The position numbers and the translations under genes are program-made. Source: Nonomuraea solani (GTDB lineage Bacteria > Actinomycetota > Actinomycetes > Streptosporangiales > Streptosporangiaceae). Taken from it: DNA of 64,000 nt. The notes beneath the pieces are model-generated. The model saw only the letters and a program-made list of their open reading frames with translations. It ran no database searches and was not told the DNA's origin. Each line of letters starts with the position of its first letter. Position 1 is the first letter of the stretch. The DNA is taken from the NCBI RefSeq assembly GCF_900108335.1, contig NZ_FNVT01000016.1:62001-126000 (forward strand), given 5' to 3'. This document shows, one piece after another, positions 1-7,350 of this stretch.

Positions 1-2
1 AC

Positions 3-434
3 CGGCCGGCCGACGCGGCGGTCAGCACGACGGCGCTGCACTGGATCTCCGCGCCCGACCTGAAGGCGGTCTACGCCGAGCTGGCCGGCGTGCTCCGTTC
101 CGGCGGCCTGCTGCTCAACGGCGACCACATGGACACCGAGGACGTCACGCCCGCGCTGTCGCGCCTGGAGCGCGCGGTGCACGAGCGTGAGACGGAGCGG
201 GCGTTCGGGGCGAACCGCCCGGAGGACTGGCGGACCTGGTGGGACGCGGTCGAGGCGGACCCGGCCCTCGCCGAGCTCAACGCGGCCCGCAGCACGGCCG
301 GCGCCGACCACCGCGGCTCCGAGTCCCACCTGCTGTCCCATCACGTCGAGGCGCTGCGGGAGGCGGGCTTCCCGGAGGTCGGCACGCTGTGGCAGCGGGG
401 CAACAACCGGCTGCTGTGCGCCGTACGGGCGTGA
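3..434 (+). CDS. Class I SAM-dependent methyltransferase, C-terminal part (5' end outside window)
   Basis: The reading frame is open from the first bases of the window, so the N-terminus with the SAM-binding glycine motif lies outside. What is visible is the end of a Rossmann methyltransferase: a segment reading TTALHWISAPDLKAVYAEL followed by a VLRSGGLLLNGDH strand-turn, which matches the usual 'L.P.G.LL..D' step after motif III of methyltransferase family 11/25. The last 90 residues are Glu/Arg-rich helices with a closing LWQRGNNRLLCAVR strand. Family membership is inferred from this tail alone and the substrate is unknown. The next gene starts 31 bases downstream on the same strand. Confidence 0.75.
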   Translation, partial: RPADAAVSTTALHWISAPDLKAVYAELAGVLRSGGLLLNGDHMDTEDVTPALSRLERAVHERETERAFGANRPEDWRTWWDAVEADPALAELNAARSTAGADHRGSESHLLSHHVEALREAGFPEVGTLWQRGNNRLLCAVRA

Positions 435-465
435 CCTGAGCGGCCTTCCACGTCACAATGAGCCC

Positions 466-714
466 ATGCCGAGGCTCAAGCGGCTCACCATCGAAGAAGC
501 CCGCACCCTCACCCGCGCCGAGCTCCTCCCCCGGATCGAGGAGGAGCAGCGGTACTGGTACCAGCGCATTCACCGGTGCATGATGCAGCCGGGTGACGAG
601 CAGGACTTCAAGACCTTCAACGACATTCTGCACATCACCACCGCCCCCTACCGCTCGGACGTCCTCCAGGGCGACTACTGGGCCAAACCGTTAGGCGAAC
701 TGGGCGAGCTTTAA
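466..714 (+). CDS. Small hypothetical protein (82 aa)
   Basis: An 82-residue acidic protein starting MPRLKRLTIEEARTLTRAE. It has a helical N-terminal half (TIEEARTLTRAELLPRIEEE) and then a Trp/Tyr/His/Cys/Met-rich stretch (RYWYQRIHRCMM). No known domain is recognised. I chose the ATG at 466 because it lies just after the preceding stop and reads into the sequence with typical high-GC codon use; no strong ribosome-binding site is visible. The last 24 bases overlap the 3' end of the convergent DUF418 gene, a compact tail-to-tail arrangement. It could be expressed with the methyltransferase upstream, but nothing shows its role. Confidence 0.55.
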   Translation: MPRLKRLTIEEARTLTRAELLPRIEEEQRYWYQRIHRCMMQPGDEQDFKTFNDILHITTAPYRSDVLQGDYWAKPLGELGEL

Positions 715-1662
715 CGCCGGCCGCCGCCCCCAGGTGGCCCAGCGCCAGAGCCACTCCAGCGGCCCGAACCGGAAATATCGCAGCCAGAGCGTGGACCACA
801 CCCACTGGATCCCGAGGATGGCACCCGCGATCATCAGCACCGTCGCGGTGGACCACGCGCCCGGCTTCCCGCCGATCGCGAGAACGAGCACCGTGGCGCT
901 CAGGTAGTTGGTCAGTGCCATCCGCCCGAGCGGCTCGAACACCACCCGCAGCGCCCCCTGGAGCGGGGTCCTGAGCAGCACCAGCATGCCGCAGACGTAC
1001 ACCCCGGCGACCAGCAGCCCCGCGATCGCGAACAGGGTGCCGAACGCGGGGCTCTCCATCGAGGTCCCGGCCTGCGCCCACACCGCCGGCACCGCACCCG
1101 CCGCGAACACCAGCGCCGGCACGCCCGCACCCCGGCCCTCCTTGATCCACCCGTACCTGGTCAGCGTGGCCCCCAGCAGGAACAGTCCCGGCACCAGCAC
1201 GATCCCGTTGCTACCGATCACCAGCGGCACCGCGAGCAGCACGCCCGCGAGCGCGGCCACCGCCCACCGGGGCAGCCAGGTGGCGGGCAGCAGCACCGCC
1301 AGGCCGACGACGGCGTAGATCGTCAGGATGTCGCCCCGCCAGAGCAGCATCATGTGCGCAAGCCCGATGGCCAGCAGGACCAGCAGCCGCCGCAGCAGGA
1401 TCAGCCGCGGCCGTGCGGTACGGCGGGCGGCGGACTCCAGCATCAGGGTGAACCCGATGCCGAACAGCAGCGAGAAGATCGGGAAGAACCGCTGGTCGAC
1501 GAAGAGCCCGATCCAGGCGAGGCTGTCGGCTCGGGCGGCTTGGGCGGCCTGGACGACCCCGGCGTCCACATTGGCGATCGGTCTGACGTTGGCGACCAGG
1601 ATTCCGCACAGGGCGAACCCGCGCAGGACATCAAGCGCGACCAGTCGTGGGTGATGTGACAT
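691..1662 (-). CDS. DUF418 / YeiB-like integral membrane protein
   Basis: A 323-residue polytopic membrane protein. The N-terminus (RLVALDVLRGFALCGILVANV) is the signature of the DUF418/YeiB family: Arg-x3-Leu-Asp-x2-Arg-Gly-Phe-Ala followed by the first membrane helix. About eight further hydrophobic segments follow. The C-terminal third has the family's PLGRMALTNYLSATVL helix and ends in the PLEWLWRWATWG motif typical of DUF418. The ATG at 1662 places this signature at residues 5-25; longer upstream starts would add an unlikely Ser/Arg-rich leader. The function of the family is unknown; an acyl- or substrate-transfer role in the membrane has been proposed from similarity to acyltransferase-3 folds. 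It is divergent from the next gene, whose start is about 80 bases away. Confidence 0.85.
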   Translation of the reverse strand: MSHHPRLVALDVLRGFALCGILVANVRPIANVDAGVVQAAQAARADSLAWIGLFVDQRFFPIFSLLFGIGFTLMLESAARRTARPRLILLRRLLVLLAIGLAHMMLLWRGDILTIYAVVGLAVLLPATWLPRWAVAALAGVLLAVPLVIGSNGIVLVPGLFLLGATLTRYGWIKEGRGAGVPALVFAAGAVPAVWAQAGTSMESPAFGTLFAIAGLLVAGVYVCGMLVLLRTPLQGALRVVFEPLGRMALTNYLSATVLVLAIGGKPGAWSTATVLMIAGAILGIQWVWSTLWLRYFRFGPLEWLWRWATWGRRPALKLAQFA

Positions 1663-1744
1663 GGGCCCATCCTGCGAACCGGACCCGGGGCCGGGCATGG
1701 ACCGAAAGCAGGGTTTCGTACGGTACTTTCGGCCTTTTGCCTTT

Positions 1745-3856
1745 ATGGTGCGATTCGTGGACACGCTGGAGAGCCTCGTCATCGCCCGGCGGCTACGCGT
1801 CCCCATCGACGCGCCCGCCGACCCGACGCCCGACTGGGGCGAGGTGGCCGCCCGTCAGCTCGACGCCGCGCTGCTGAGCGCCGGGTTCGCCTGCTCGCCC
1901 GCCCTGCTCGAACGCCTGACGCTGCTGCCGGGCGCGACCGTGCTGGATCTCGGTGTACGGGTCCTGGCCGCCGTCCGTGAGCTGGTCGGCGACCATGTCG
2001 AGCACAACGCCTACTTCATCGACTTTCCCAAGAACGTGCCCGACACCGTGGACTTCTGGTTGGGCCAGTTGTCCACTGCCGTGGCCGGCGCCGAGGGTGC
2101 CCCGCTCAACCTGCTGAACCTGGCCGGGTACGGCCGCTACCAGCACTCCTACGCCGACCTGCTGGCCGCGCACGCCGAGCTGATCCCGCTGGCCGGTGAC
2201 CGGGTGACGGTGCTGGAGCCGGGCGGCGGGCTGGAGGCGGAGGCGCGTGCGCTGTACTTCTCGCTGGCCGGCTCCGAGGTGCCGCTGGCGGCCGAGGACC
2301 TGGCGGCGCTGCGTGTGCTGGCCGCGTACTGTGACGGCGAGCCCGAGCGCATCCCCGTGCGGGAGAACCGCGCCATCGTCAACGAGGTGCGGCTGGCCGC
2401 CGGCCGGCCGTTGCTCGTGGACACGGTGACCGACGTGCTCCGGCTCGCCTGCGCCTGCTCCGGCGGCGACGTCACGCTGGCCACGCCGACCAGGTTCCGC
2501 TCGTTCCGCCGGGCCGAGCGCCGCGCCCTCCTGCGCGCCCTGGACGACACCGTCGCCTCCTCCCCGGCCAAGCTGGGCGACGTGCCACGGCACCGGGAGC
2601 CGTGGAAGCGGCTCGGCGAACGGCTGCATCCGCACGAGCATCCGCGGTTCCCGGGGGCGATCCAGGTGTTCGAGGTGGCCAGGGGGACGCGGGCGGCCGC
2701 GGGGTTCGACAGCCGGGTCGAGGCCTCTCTGGCACAGGGCCGGGTCGATGACGTCGTCAAGCTGCTTCGGCACACGCCCGGCGCGCTGCTGCGCCGCCTG
2801 GACCACCTGCTCCGCGTCGGCTCCTCTTCCACGACGGTGCTGTCCGCCGCCGAGGAGGCCGCCGCCACCGCCTCCGGCCGGGTGCTGCTGTCGCTGCGCG
2901 AGCACCTGCAGAACCGCCGCGCCACCGCCGCCGGCCGCCTGTTCACCAACCGGTACGGCAGAGGGTGGGCGGCCCCCGACCTCCGAGCCCCGCTCGCGGA
3001 CGAGGTCCTGGCCCGCGCGCTGACCATCCTCGACGAGGAGATCACCCGCCGCCTCCCCGACCTCGGCGAGCTGATCGTCGACCCCAACGTGCTCGACGTC
3101 GCCCTCCCGCTGTCCGGCAAGGCCGTCGCCCCCGGGCTCGGCATGCTGCCCCGCGGCTCGCTGTCGCCGGTGCACGGCGAGCTGCTCAGGTTCTTCGTCC
3201 ACTGGCACCAGGCGCACCAGCGCACCGACTACGACCTGTCGGCGCTCATGCTCGACTCCTCGTACGGCGACGCGGAGCACGTCTCGTGGACGAACCTCAC
3301 CAACGACTTCGCCCGGTATTCAGGTGACCTCACCGAGGCGGCTCGCGGCGCGTCGGAGTTCATCGACATCCGCCTGCCCGCCGCCACCCGGCCGATCATC
3401 ATCCCCCAGGTCAACATCTACGCCGGGGAGCCCTTCGACGAGGCGGCCGAGGCGTTCTTCGGCTACATGACCAGGGATGGCGAGCAGGAGGGCCGGCCGT
3501 TCGAACCGCGTACGGTGCGCATGAAGTCGGACCTGCGCGGCTCCGGCCGCGTCGCCCTGCCCCTGGTCTTCCTGCGCGATGACGACGGCGGCTGGCGGGT
3601 GAAGTGGCTGCACCTCTACCTGAGGGGGCATCCCGCCTTCAACCAGGTGGAAGGCAACCTCGTGGGCGCCTCCCTGCTCGTGCGGTCGGTCGTCGAACGC
3701 GACTATCTGCGCGTCCGCTACCTGACCGGCCTGCTCCAGGCGAAGGGCTCGTCGGCGGGGCACACGACGTACATCGGGCTGACGGCCCCGGGTGACCTGC
3801 CGGAGGGGACGCGGGTGTACACGCCCGCGACCCTGCACGAGCTGATCCCCGCCTGA
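1745..3856 (+). CDS. Large SCO0854-like protein with C-terminal TerD-like segment, RING cysteines absent
   Basis: A protein of about 703 residues. From memory of the family, the middle part (PVRENRAIVNEV, TDVLRLACACSGGDV, RRALLRALDDT, HREPWKRLGERLHPHEH, RVDDVVKLLRHTPGALLRRLDHLLRV) resembles the MXAN_6230/SCO0854 family of myxobacteria and Streptomyces. Those proteins carry a RING finger near residues 120-190. Here that section (GYGRYQHSYADLLAAHAELI onward) has no CxxC pairs, so the zinc site seems lost. The last 200 residues (FIDIRLP, PIIIPQVNIYAGEPFDEA, EAFFGYM, VKWLHLYLRG) look like a TerD-type calcium-binding beta fold. ATG 1745 is chosen because the protein-like sequence begins there, but no Shine-Dalgarno is evident and GTG 1748 or 1757 are possible. 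Function unknown. Confidence 0.6.
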   Translation: MVRFVDTLESLVIARRLRVPIDAPADPTPDWGEVAARQLDAALLSAGFACSPALLERLTLLPGATVLDLGVRVLAAVRELVGDHVEHNAYFIDFPKNVPDTVDFWLGQLSTAVAGAEGAPLNLLNLAGYGRYQHSYADLLAAHAELIPLAGDRVTVLEPGGGLEAEARALYFSLAGSEVPLAAEDLAALRVLAAYCDGEPERIPVRENRAIVNEVRLAAGRPLLVDTVTDVLRLACACSGGDVTLATPTRFRSFRRAERRALLRALDDTVASSPAKLGDVPRHREPWKRLGERLHPHEHPRFPGAIQVFEVARGTRAAAGFDSRVEASLAQGRVDDVVKLLRHTPGALLRRLDHLLRVGSSSTTVLSAAEEAAATASGRVLLSLREHLQNRRATAAGRLFTNRYGRGWAAPDLRAPLADEVLARALTILDEEITRRLPDLGELIVDPNVLDVALPLSGKAVAPGLGMLPRGSLSPVHGELLRFFVHWHQAHQRTDYDLSALMLDSSYGDAEHVSWTNLTNDFARYSGDLTEAARGASEFIDIRLPAATRPIIIPQVNIYAGEPFDEAAEAFFGYMTRDGEQEGRPFEPRTVRMKSDLRGSGRVALPLVFLRDDDGGWRVKWLHLYLRGHPAFNQVEGNLVGASLLVRSVVERDYLRVRYLTGLLQAKGSSAGHTTYIGLTAPGDLPEGTRVYTPATLHELIPA

Positions 3857-3869
3857 TAAAGTCGATCTC

Positions 3870-3964
3870 CTGGTCGTGAGGCCATCCGAGGGCTTCCTTC
3901 TCTCAATCGGGCCCCCAGGGGGCCTATTTGATTCCTCTAGCTCCCGGGCCTTCCTCACGACCAG
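3870..3964. terminator. Bidirectional terminator inside a 12-bp inverted repeat
   Basis: Between two convergent stop codons (3856 and 3967). A perfect 12-bp inverted repeat, CTGGTCGTGAGG at 3870-3881 and its complement at 3953-3964, encloses a tight GC hairpin at 3910-3924 (GGCCCC/GGGGCC with three loop bases) followed by TATTTGATT. The inner hairpin can terminate transcription from both sides. The outer repeat would bring the ends together over a 71-base loop, which is more than a simple terminator needs. Confidence 0.6.
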
Positions 3965-3966
3965 CT

Positions 3967-4803
3967 CTAGGCTTTGACCAGCGACGCGAACACGTCCGCG
4001 TCGTCGAGCCACGGATAGTGGCCCGCGCCGGGCTGCACCACATACTCGGCGTTCGGGAACAGCTCCGCGTACGCGGCCACCGCGCTCGGCGGTGAGTTCA
4101 GGTCGACCTCGCCGGCCAGCACCCGCACGGGTGCGCCGAAGGTGGCGAGCGCGGCGCGGGTGGCCTCCGGCTGGAACGCGCCCTCCGCGCTGTAGGCGGC
4201 CGCGGCCTGCTCGTTGCGCTTGCCCTCCTGCGCCGCCTGGTGTTCCTGCGCCGCCGTGTCCCATCGGCCGTAGAAGAAGGGGTTGATGGCCCGCACCTTT
4301 TCGTCGTCGACGTCACCGGCCACGATCGAGCGCAGGGCCGCGATGGCCTCGTCGTACCAGGGCTCGCCCTCGCGCAGGAGGGCGGTTTCGAGCCGGGTCT
4401 CACCGGTGATCGGGATGCCGACGGCCACCGTGCTCGGGGTGATCAGGGTGAGCCGGGCGACGCGGCCGGGGTGGCGGCTCACGTACAGGGCGGCGAGGTT
4501 GGCGCCCGCGCAGTGGGCGAGCAGGTCCATCCGGTCGAGGCCGAGGTGCTCGCGCAGCGCCTCGACGTCGCCGACCAGCCGATCACAGCGGTAGGACGTG
4601 GGATCCTCCGGGACCGCGGACCCGCCGGTGCCCCGCAGGTCCGGCACGATGAGCCGCCGATGCGCCCGCTCCGGCAGGCCACCGAGGTCGCCCAGATAGC
4701 TGGAATCCTGCAGGAGCCCACCGGGCAGGCAGACCAGCGGGGGACCCTCTCCGTAGACGTGATAGGCGAGCACGGTGCCATCGGGGGCGGAGAAGGTAGG
4801 CAT
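3967..4803 (-). CDS. Alpha/beta-hydrolase with cysteine at the nucleophile elbow
   Basis: A 278-residue alpha/beta-hydrolase of the proline-iminopeptidase/haloalkane-dehalogenase-like group. Visible features: oxyanion-side LPGGLLQDSSYL (residues 26-37), VPDLRGTGGS (53-62), the elbow LLAHCAGANLAALY around residue 98, a lid with GRWDTAAQEHQAAQ, the acid-loop strand VRVLAGEVDLNSPP, and the catalytic His in GAGHYPWLDD near residue 261. The elbow is A-H-C-A-G, so Cys98 sits where most relatives have Ser. Cys nucleophiles occur in dienelactone hydrolase, so activity is possible but altered. The start is ATG 4803. An 8-bp-spaced inverted repeat lies 46 bases upstream. The gene stands alone between a convergent neighbour and the co-directional GH16 gene. 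Confidence 0.85.
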   Translation of the reverse strand: MPTFSAPDGTVLAYHVYGEGPPLVCLPGGLLQDSSYLGDLGGLPERAHRRLIVPDLRGTGGSAVPEDPTSYRCDRLVGDVEALREHLGLDRMDLLAHCAGANLAALYVSRHPGRVARLTLITPSTVAVGIPITGETRLETALLREGEPWYDEAIAALRSIVAGDVDDEKVRAINPFFYGRWDTAAQEHQAAQEGKRNEQAAAAYSAEGAFQPEATRAALATFGAPVRVLAGEVDLNSPPSAVAAYAELFPNAEYVVQPGAGHYPWLDDADVFASLVKA

Positions 4804-4848
4804 GGCCGCGATCCTGCCAACGCCGCCCCCGCCGGGGCAACGGATTTA

Positions 4849-4870
4849 TTCGAGAACGCGCTCTCTCGAA
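4849..4870 (-). terminator. Hairpin downstream of the GH16 gene
   Basis: TTCGAGA at 4849-4855 and TCTCGAA at 4864-4870 form a 7-bp stem with an 8-base loop, immediately after the GH16 stop (4874, minus strand) and followed on that strand by an AT-rich tail (TAAAT). A GAGAACGCGCTCTC core inside it resembles a LacI-type operator, so it could also act on the hydrolase gene that starts at 4803. Confidence 0.45.
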
Positions 4871-4873
4871 ATG

Positions 4874-6100
4874 TTAATTACGGGTCCATTGCTGATTGGC
4901 GCCGCCTGAACAGTCCCAGATCTGCAGCCGGGTGCCATTGGCCGAGCTGACCCCGGTCGCGTCAAGGCATTTGTTCGACTGCGGATTGACGATCGCGCTC
5001 CCATTCAGGGTCCATCGCTGGGCGCCGGTGCCGTTGCAGTCGTAGAGCTGCACCTGTGCCCCGTTGGCCGTGGAACCGTCGGTGACGTCCATGCACTTGC
5101 CGAGCGCGCGTACCGAGCCGTCGGCGTTCCAGGTCCAGCTCTGCGCGGCGGTGTCGTTGCAGTCGTACAGTTGCACGGCCGTGCCGTTGGCGGTGTTCGC
5201 GCCGGCCACGTCGACGCACTTGCCGCCATATCCGGTGATCCGGCCGCCGGTGCCGCCGGTCGGCGGGGCGTGGACGCGGACGTAGTCGATGGCCATGGCC
5301 TGCGGGAACGTGGTGGAGGCGTCGGGGTAGCCGGGCCAGTGGCCGCCGACCGCCACGTTCATGATCATGAAGAACGGATGGTCGAAGACCCACCGGTTGC
5401 CGCCCAGGTCGGCCGGGGTGCGGCGCTGGTATTCGACGCCGTCGACGTACCAGATGATCAGGTTCGGCGACCAGTCGACGGCGAACGTGTGGAACGCGTC
5501 GGCGAACACGCCGCCGATCGAGTGGCCGGCGCCGATGCCGCCGGCGCCGGAGTAGCCGGGCCCGTGCAGGGTGCCGTGTACGGTGCTGGGCTCGCGGCCG
5601 ATGTTCTCCATGATGTCGATCTCGCCGCTGTTAGGCCAGCCGACCGAGCCGATGTCGTTGCCGAGCATCCAGAAGGCCGGCCAGATGCCCTGGCCGCGCG
5701 GCAGTTTCATGCGGGCCTCGAACCGCCCGTAGGCCCTGGTGAAGGTGGCGGCGGTGAGGAGGCGGGCGGAGGTGTACTGGCAGGTGCCGTAATGACACTG
5801 GAAGTTGGACGGGTTCTCGCGGCGGGCGGTGATCACCAGGTTGCCGGCGCCGTCCATGGCGGCGTTGCGGGTGCTGTCGGTGTAGTACTGCTGTTCGTTG
5901 TTGCCCCAGCCGCTGCCGCCGATGTCGAAGCGCCACTTCGACTGGTCGACCGCGCTGCCGGCGGCTCCGTTGAACTCATCGGACCAGACCAGCGGGCCCG
6001 GGGCGGGAGCGGCGTTGGCGGTGCCGGTCAGGGGCACGAGCAGCGCCCCGAGAGCGGCGCCGATGGCGAGGAACGTACGTAAACGGGGGGTGCGGATCAT
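4874..6100 (-). CDS. Secreted GH16 endo-beta-1,3-glucanase with ricin-B (CBM13) domain
   Basis: A 408-residue exported glycoside hydrolase. A Sec signal peptide (RTPRLRTF then a hydrophobic core, cleavage near ANA|AP at residue 30) is followed by a family-16 catalytic domain (about 35-278). The active-site strand GEIDIMENIG carries E160 (nucleophile), D162 and E165 (acid/base). WYVDGVEYQRR and the closing YVRVHAP are also typical. A Gly-rich linker (PPTGGTGG) leads to a ricin-B lectin/CBM13 trefoil (287-408) with three Q-x-W repeats (QSW 320, QRW 361, QQW 403) and paired cysteines. The probable substrate is laminarin-type beta-1,3-glucan. ATG 6100 is preceded by GATGAGGT, a good ribosome-binding site. 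A perfect palindrome 63 bases upstream of the start suggests control by a LacI-family sugar repressor. Confidence 0.93.
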   Translation of the reverse strand: MIRTPRLRTFLAIGAALGALLVPLTGTANAAPAPGPLVWSDEFNGAAGSAVDQSKWRFDIGGSGWGNNEQQYYTDSTRNAAMDGAGNLVITARRENPSNFQCHYGTCQYTSARLLTAATFTRAYGRFEARMKLPRGQGIWPAFWMLGNDIGSVGWPNSGEIDIMENIGREPSTVHGTLHGPGYSGAGGIGAGHSIGGVFADAFHTFAVDWSPNLIIWYVDGVEYQRRTPADLGGNRWVFDHPFFMIMNVAVGGHWPGYPDASTTFPQAMAIDYVRVHAPPTGGTGGRITGYGGKCVDVAGANTANGTAVQLYDCNDTAAQSWTWNADGSVRALGKCMDVTDGSTANGAQVQLYDCNGTGAQRWTLNGSAIVNPQSNKCLDATGVSSANGTRLQIWDCSGGANQQWTRN

Positions 6101-6162
6101 GTGAGTTACCTCATCCGGCGTGAGTTTACAGAAACCTTCCGGCAAGCTGAGCCCCGTTGTCA

Positions 6163-6176
6163 AGAGAGCGCTCTCT
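6163..6176. promoter_or_regulatory. LacI-type operator palindrome upstream of the GH16 gene
   Basis: AGAGAGCGCTCTCT is a perfect 14-bp palindrome with the central GAGCGCTC core seen in CebR-like operators of actinomycete glycosidase genes (known sites resemble TGGGAGCGCTCCCA). It lies in the 5' region of the GH16 gene, 63 bases before the ATG. No LacI regulator is encoded in the window, so it would be bound in trans. Confidence 0.6.
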
Positions 6177-6212
6177 CGCCACTGCTCGCACCGCAGGATG
6201 CCCGGCTTCAGC

Positions 6213-6767
6213 ATGAGGGACATTCCGCGATCCGGCATCCGAAGATGCGAGATCCACGAAAGCGGCGGCGACAAGGACGAGGTGGATCTGCGGGCCGAAC
6301 AGTCCCGCAAGGGAACCTTCCAGTTCAACGCCAAGGGCATCGCGGCCTCCGACATCACGACCGACCAGCGCGTCCTCGAGCGTGAGCGGGCCATCAGCAT
6401 CGGAAAGACCAGCTACCTCTCGGGCGGCATGTGGAAGAACAAACTTCCCGAGGGTAAGACCTGGTACAAGACGGGCGGCCTGCCCAGCGGCGGCGGCGGT
6501 TTCCACGGCCAGGTCATCAACCCCGCCGAGCCGAAGACCTTGGCCGCGCTCGTCAAAAAGGGCCGGCTGTCGGGAAGCACCCTCACATTCAACGCCGCCG
6601 GGCTCGTGAGCAGGGTGCGGAGTTCGTACGCGGCCACGGGTGTGCTCGACACGAACGGCTACGACGGCAAGACCATCACCGTCGACAGCCGTTTCACCGG
6701 CTGGGGCGTCAAGGTCTCGATCAAGCCCCCGAACCCCGGCACGGTGAGCACGAAGACCTCCGAATAA
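6213..6767 (+). CDS. LppX/LprG-like protein lacking its signal peptide (probably 5'-truncated)
   Basis: An open frame whose last 160 residues look protein-like: GTFQFNAKGI, TSYLSGGMWKNKLPEGKTWYK, KTLAALVKKGRLSGSTLTFN and TITVDSRFTGWGVKVSIKPP. The GKTWYK motif and the following helix-strand pattern recall the LppX/LprAFG-like lipoproteins of actinomycetes, which normally begin with a lipobox signal and an N-terminal beta half. Here no signal sequence is found; the frame upstream runs into the GH16 promoter and operator. The gene is therefore probably a 5'-deleted remnant or has been rearranged. The ATG at 6213 is one possible start (6198 and a GTG at 6120 are others) and none has a convincing ribosome-binding site. 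Confidence 0.4.
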   Translation: MRDIPRSGIRRCEIHESGGDKDEVDLRAEQSRKGTFQFNAKGIAASDITTDQRVLERERAISIGKTSYLSGGMWKNKLPEGKTWYKTGGLPSGGGGFHGQVINPAEPKTLAALVKKGRLSGSTLTFNAAGLVSRVRSSYAATGVLDTNGYDGKTITVDSRFTGWGVKVSIKPPNPGTVSTKTSE

Positions 6768-6867
6768 CCGCATGTGAACAGTTGACCTTTGCACCGTTCC
6801 TGATGGTTAATCGAATGGGGTGTCGCTTTCAACGGGGGAAGCGGCTTTCGTGCTCATGGGGGGAACC

Positions 6868-7275
6868 ATGGCCAGAAGTCTCGTCGGCATGCTCTTAACG
6901 GCCACCGCCGCGGCGGGATTGCTCATCGCAACACCCACCGCGGCCTCGGCTCAGACGGGCGCCCGCCCGCACCTCATCGACTACAAGATCTATTGGGGCA
7001 AGTGTGAGGACACCTGCCGCATCAAGGTCCGCATCAAGAACGTCTCCCGCAAGCGTCTCCACGACGTCAGCCTGACCGCCCGGCTCTGGGTCAACGGTAA
7101 GAAGGTCGGGTCCTGCTACAGCCGTATAGGCCGCATCAACCCCAAGAAGGTCCGCTGGGCCGGCTGCACCGTACGCTCGGCGAAACTCACCGCCCAGTGG
7201 AACCGCTATCTCGACGGCGAGAGCGACTTCAACCACAAGACGAAGACCAGGGTCCATTACGAGTACTACGGCTGA
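6868..7275 (+). CDS. Small secreted protein, four cysteines (135 aa)
   Basis: A 135-residue exported protein. A signal peptide runs from MARSLVGMLLTATAAAG to about ASA|QT near residue 28. The mature part is basic (many Lys/Arg/Tyr) and contains four cysteines (KCEDTCR, GSCYSRIG, AGCTVRS) in a beta-rich pattern (KVRIKNVSRKRLHDVSLTAR). This suggests an immunoglobulin-like or Kunitz-like small fold stabilised by disulfides. The ATG at 6868 follows GGGGGGAACC, a usable ribosome-binding site. No family is recognised. It is followed by a strong terminator, so it is probably transcribed alone. Confidence 0.7.
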   Translation: MARSLVGMLLTATAAAGLLIATPTAASAQTGARPHLIDYKIYWGKCEDTCRIKVRIKNVSRKRLHDVSLTARLWVNGKKVGSCYSRIGRINPKKVRWAGCTVRSAKLTAQWNRYLDGESDFNHKTKTRVHYEYYG

Positions 7276-7284
7276 CGATCGCAT

Positions 7285-7316
7285 TCGCCGGGGCGAGCAC
7301 GGTCTCGCCCCGGCGA
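7285..7316 (+). terminator. Rho-independent-like terminator
   Basis: A 13-bp GC-rich stem, TCGCCGGGGCGAG at 7285-7297 and its complement at 7304-7316, closes a 6-base loop and is followed by CCCTTTCTT. It sits between the secreted-protein stop and the epimerase start. Confidence 0.75.
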
Positions 7317-7350
7317 CCCTTTCTTGGCCTGCGATCGGCGGGAGGCCCGA

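Noticed and set aside
2149..3280. Very long minus-strand frames opposite the SCO0854-like gene
   Set aside because: These are GC-skew shadows: Arg/Gly/Pro-rich with no conserved motif, while the plus strand has family-like sequence.
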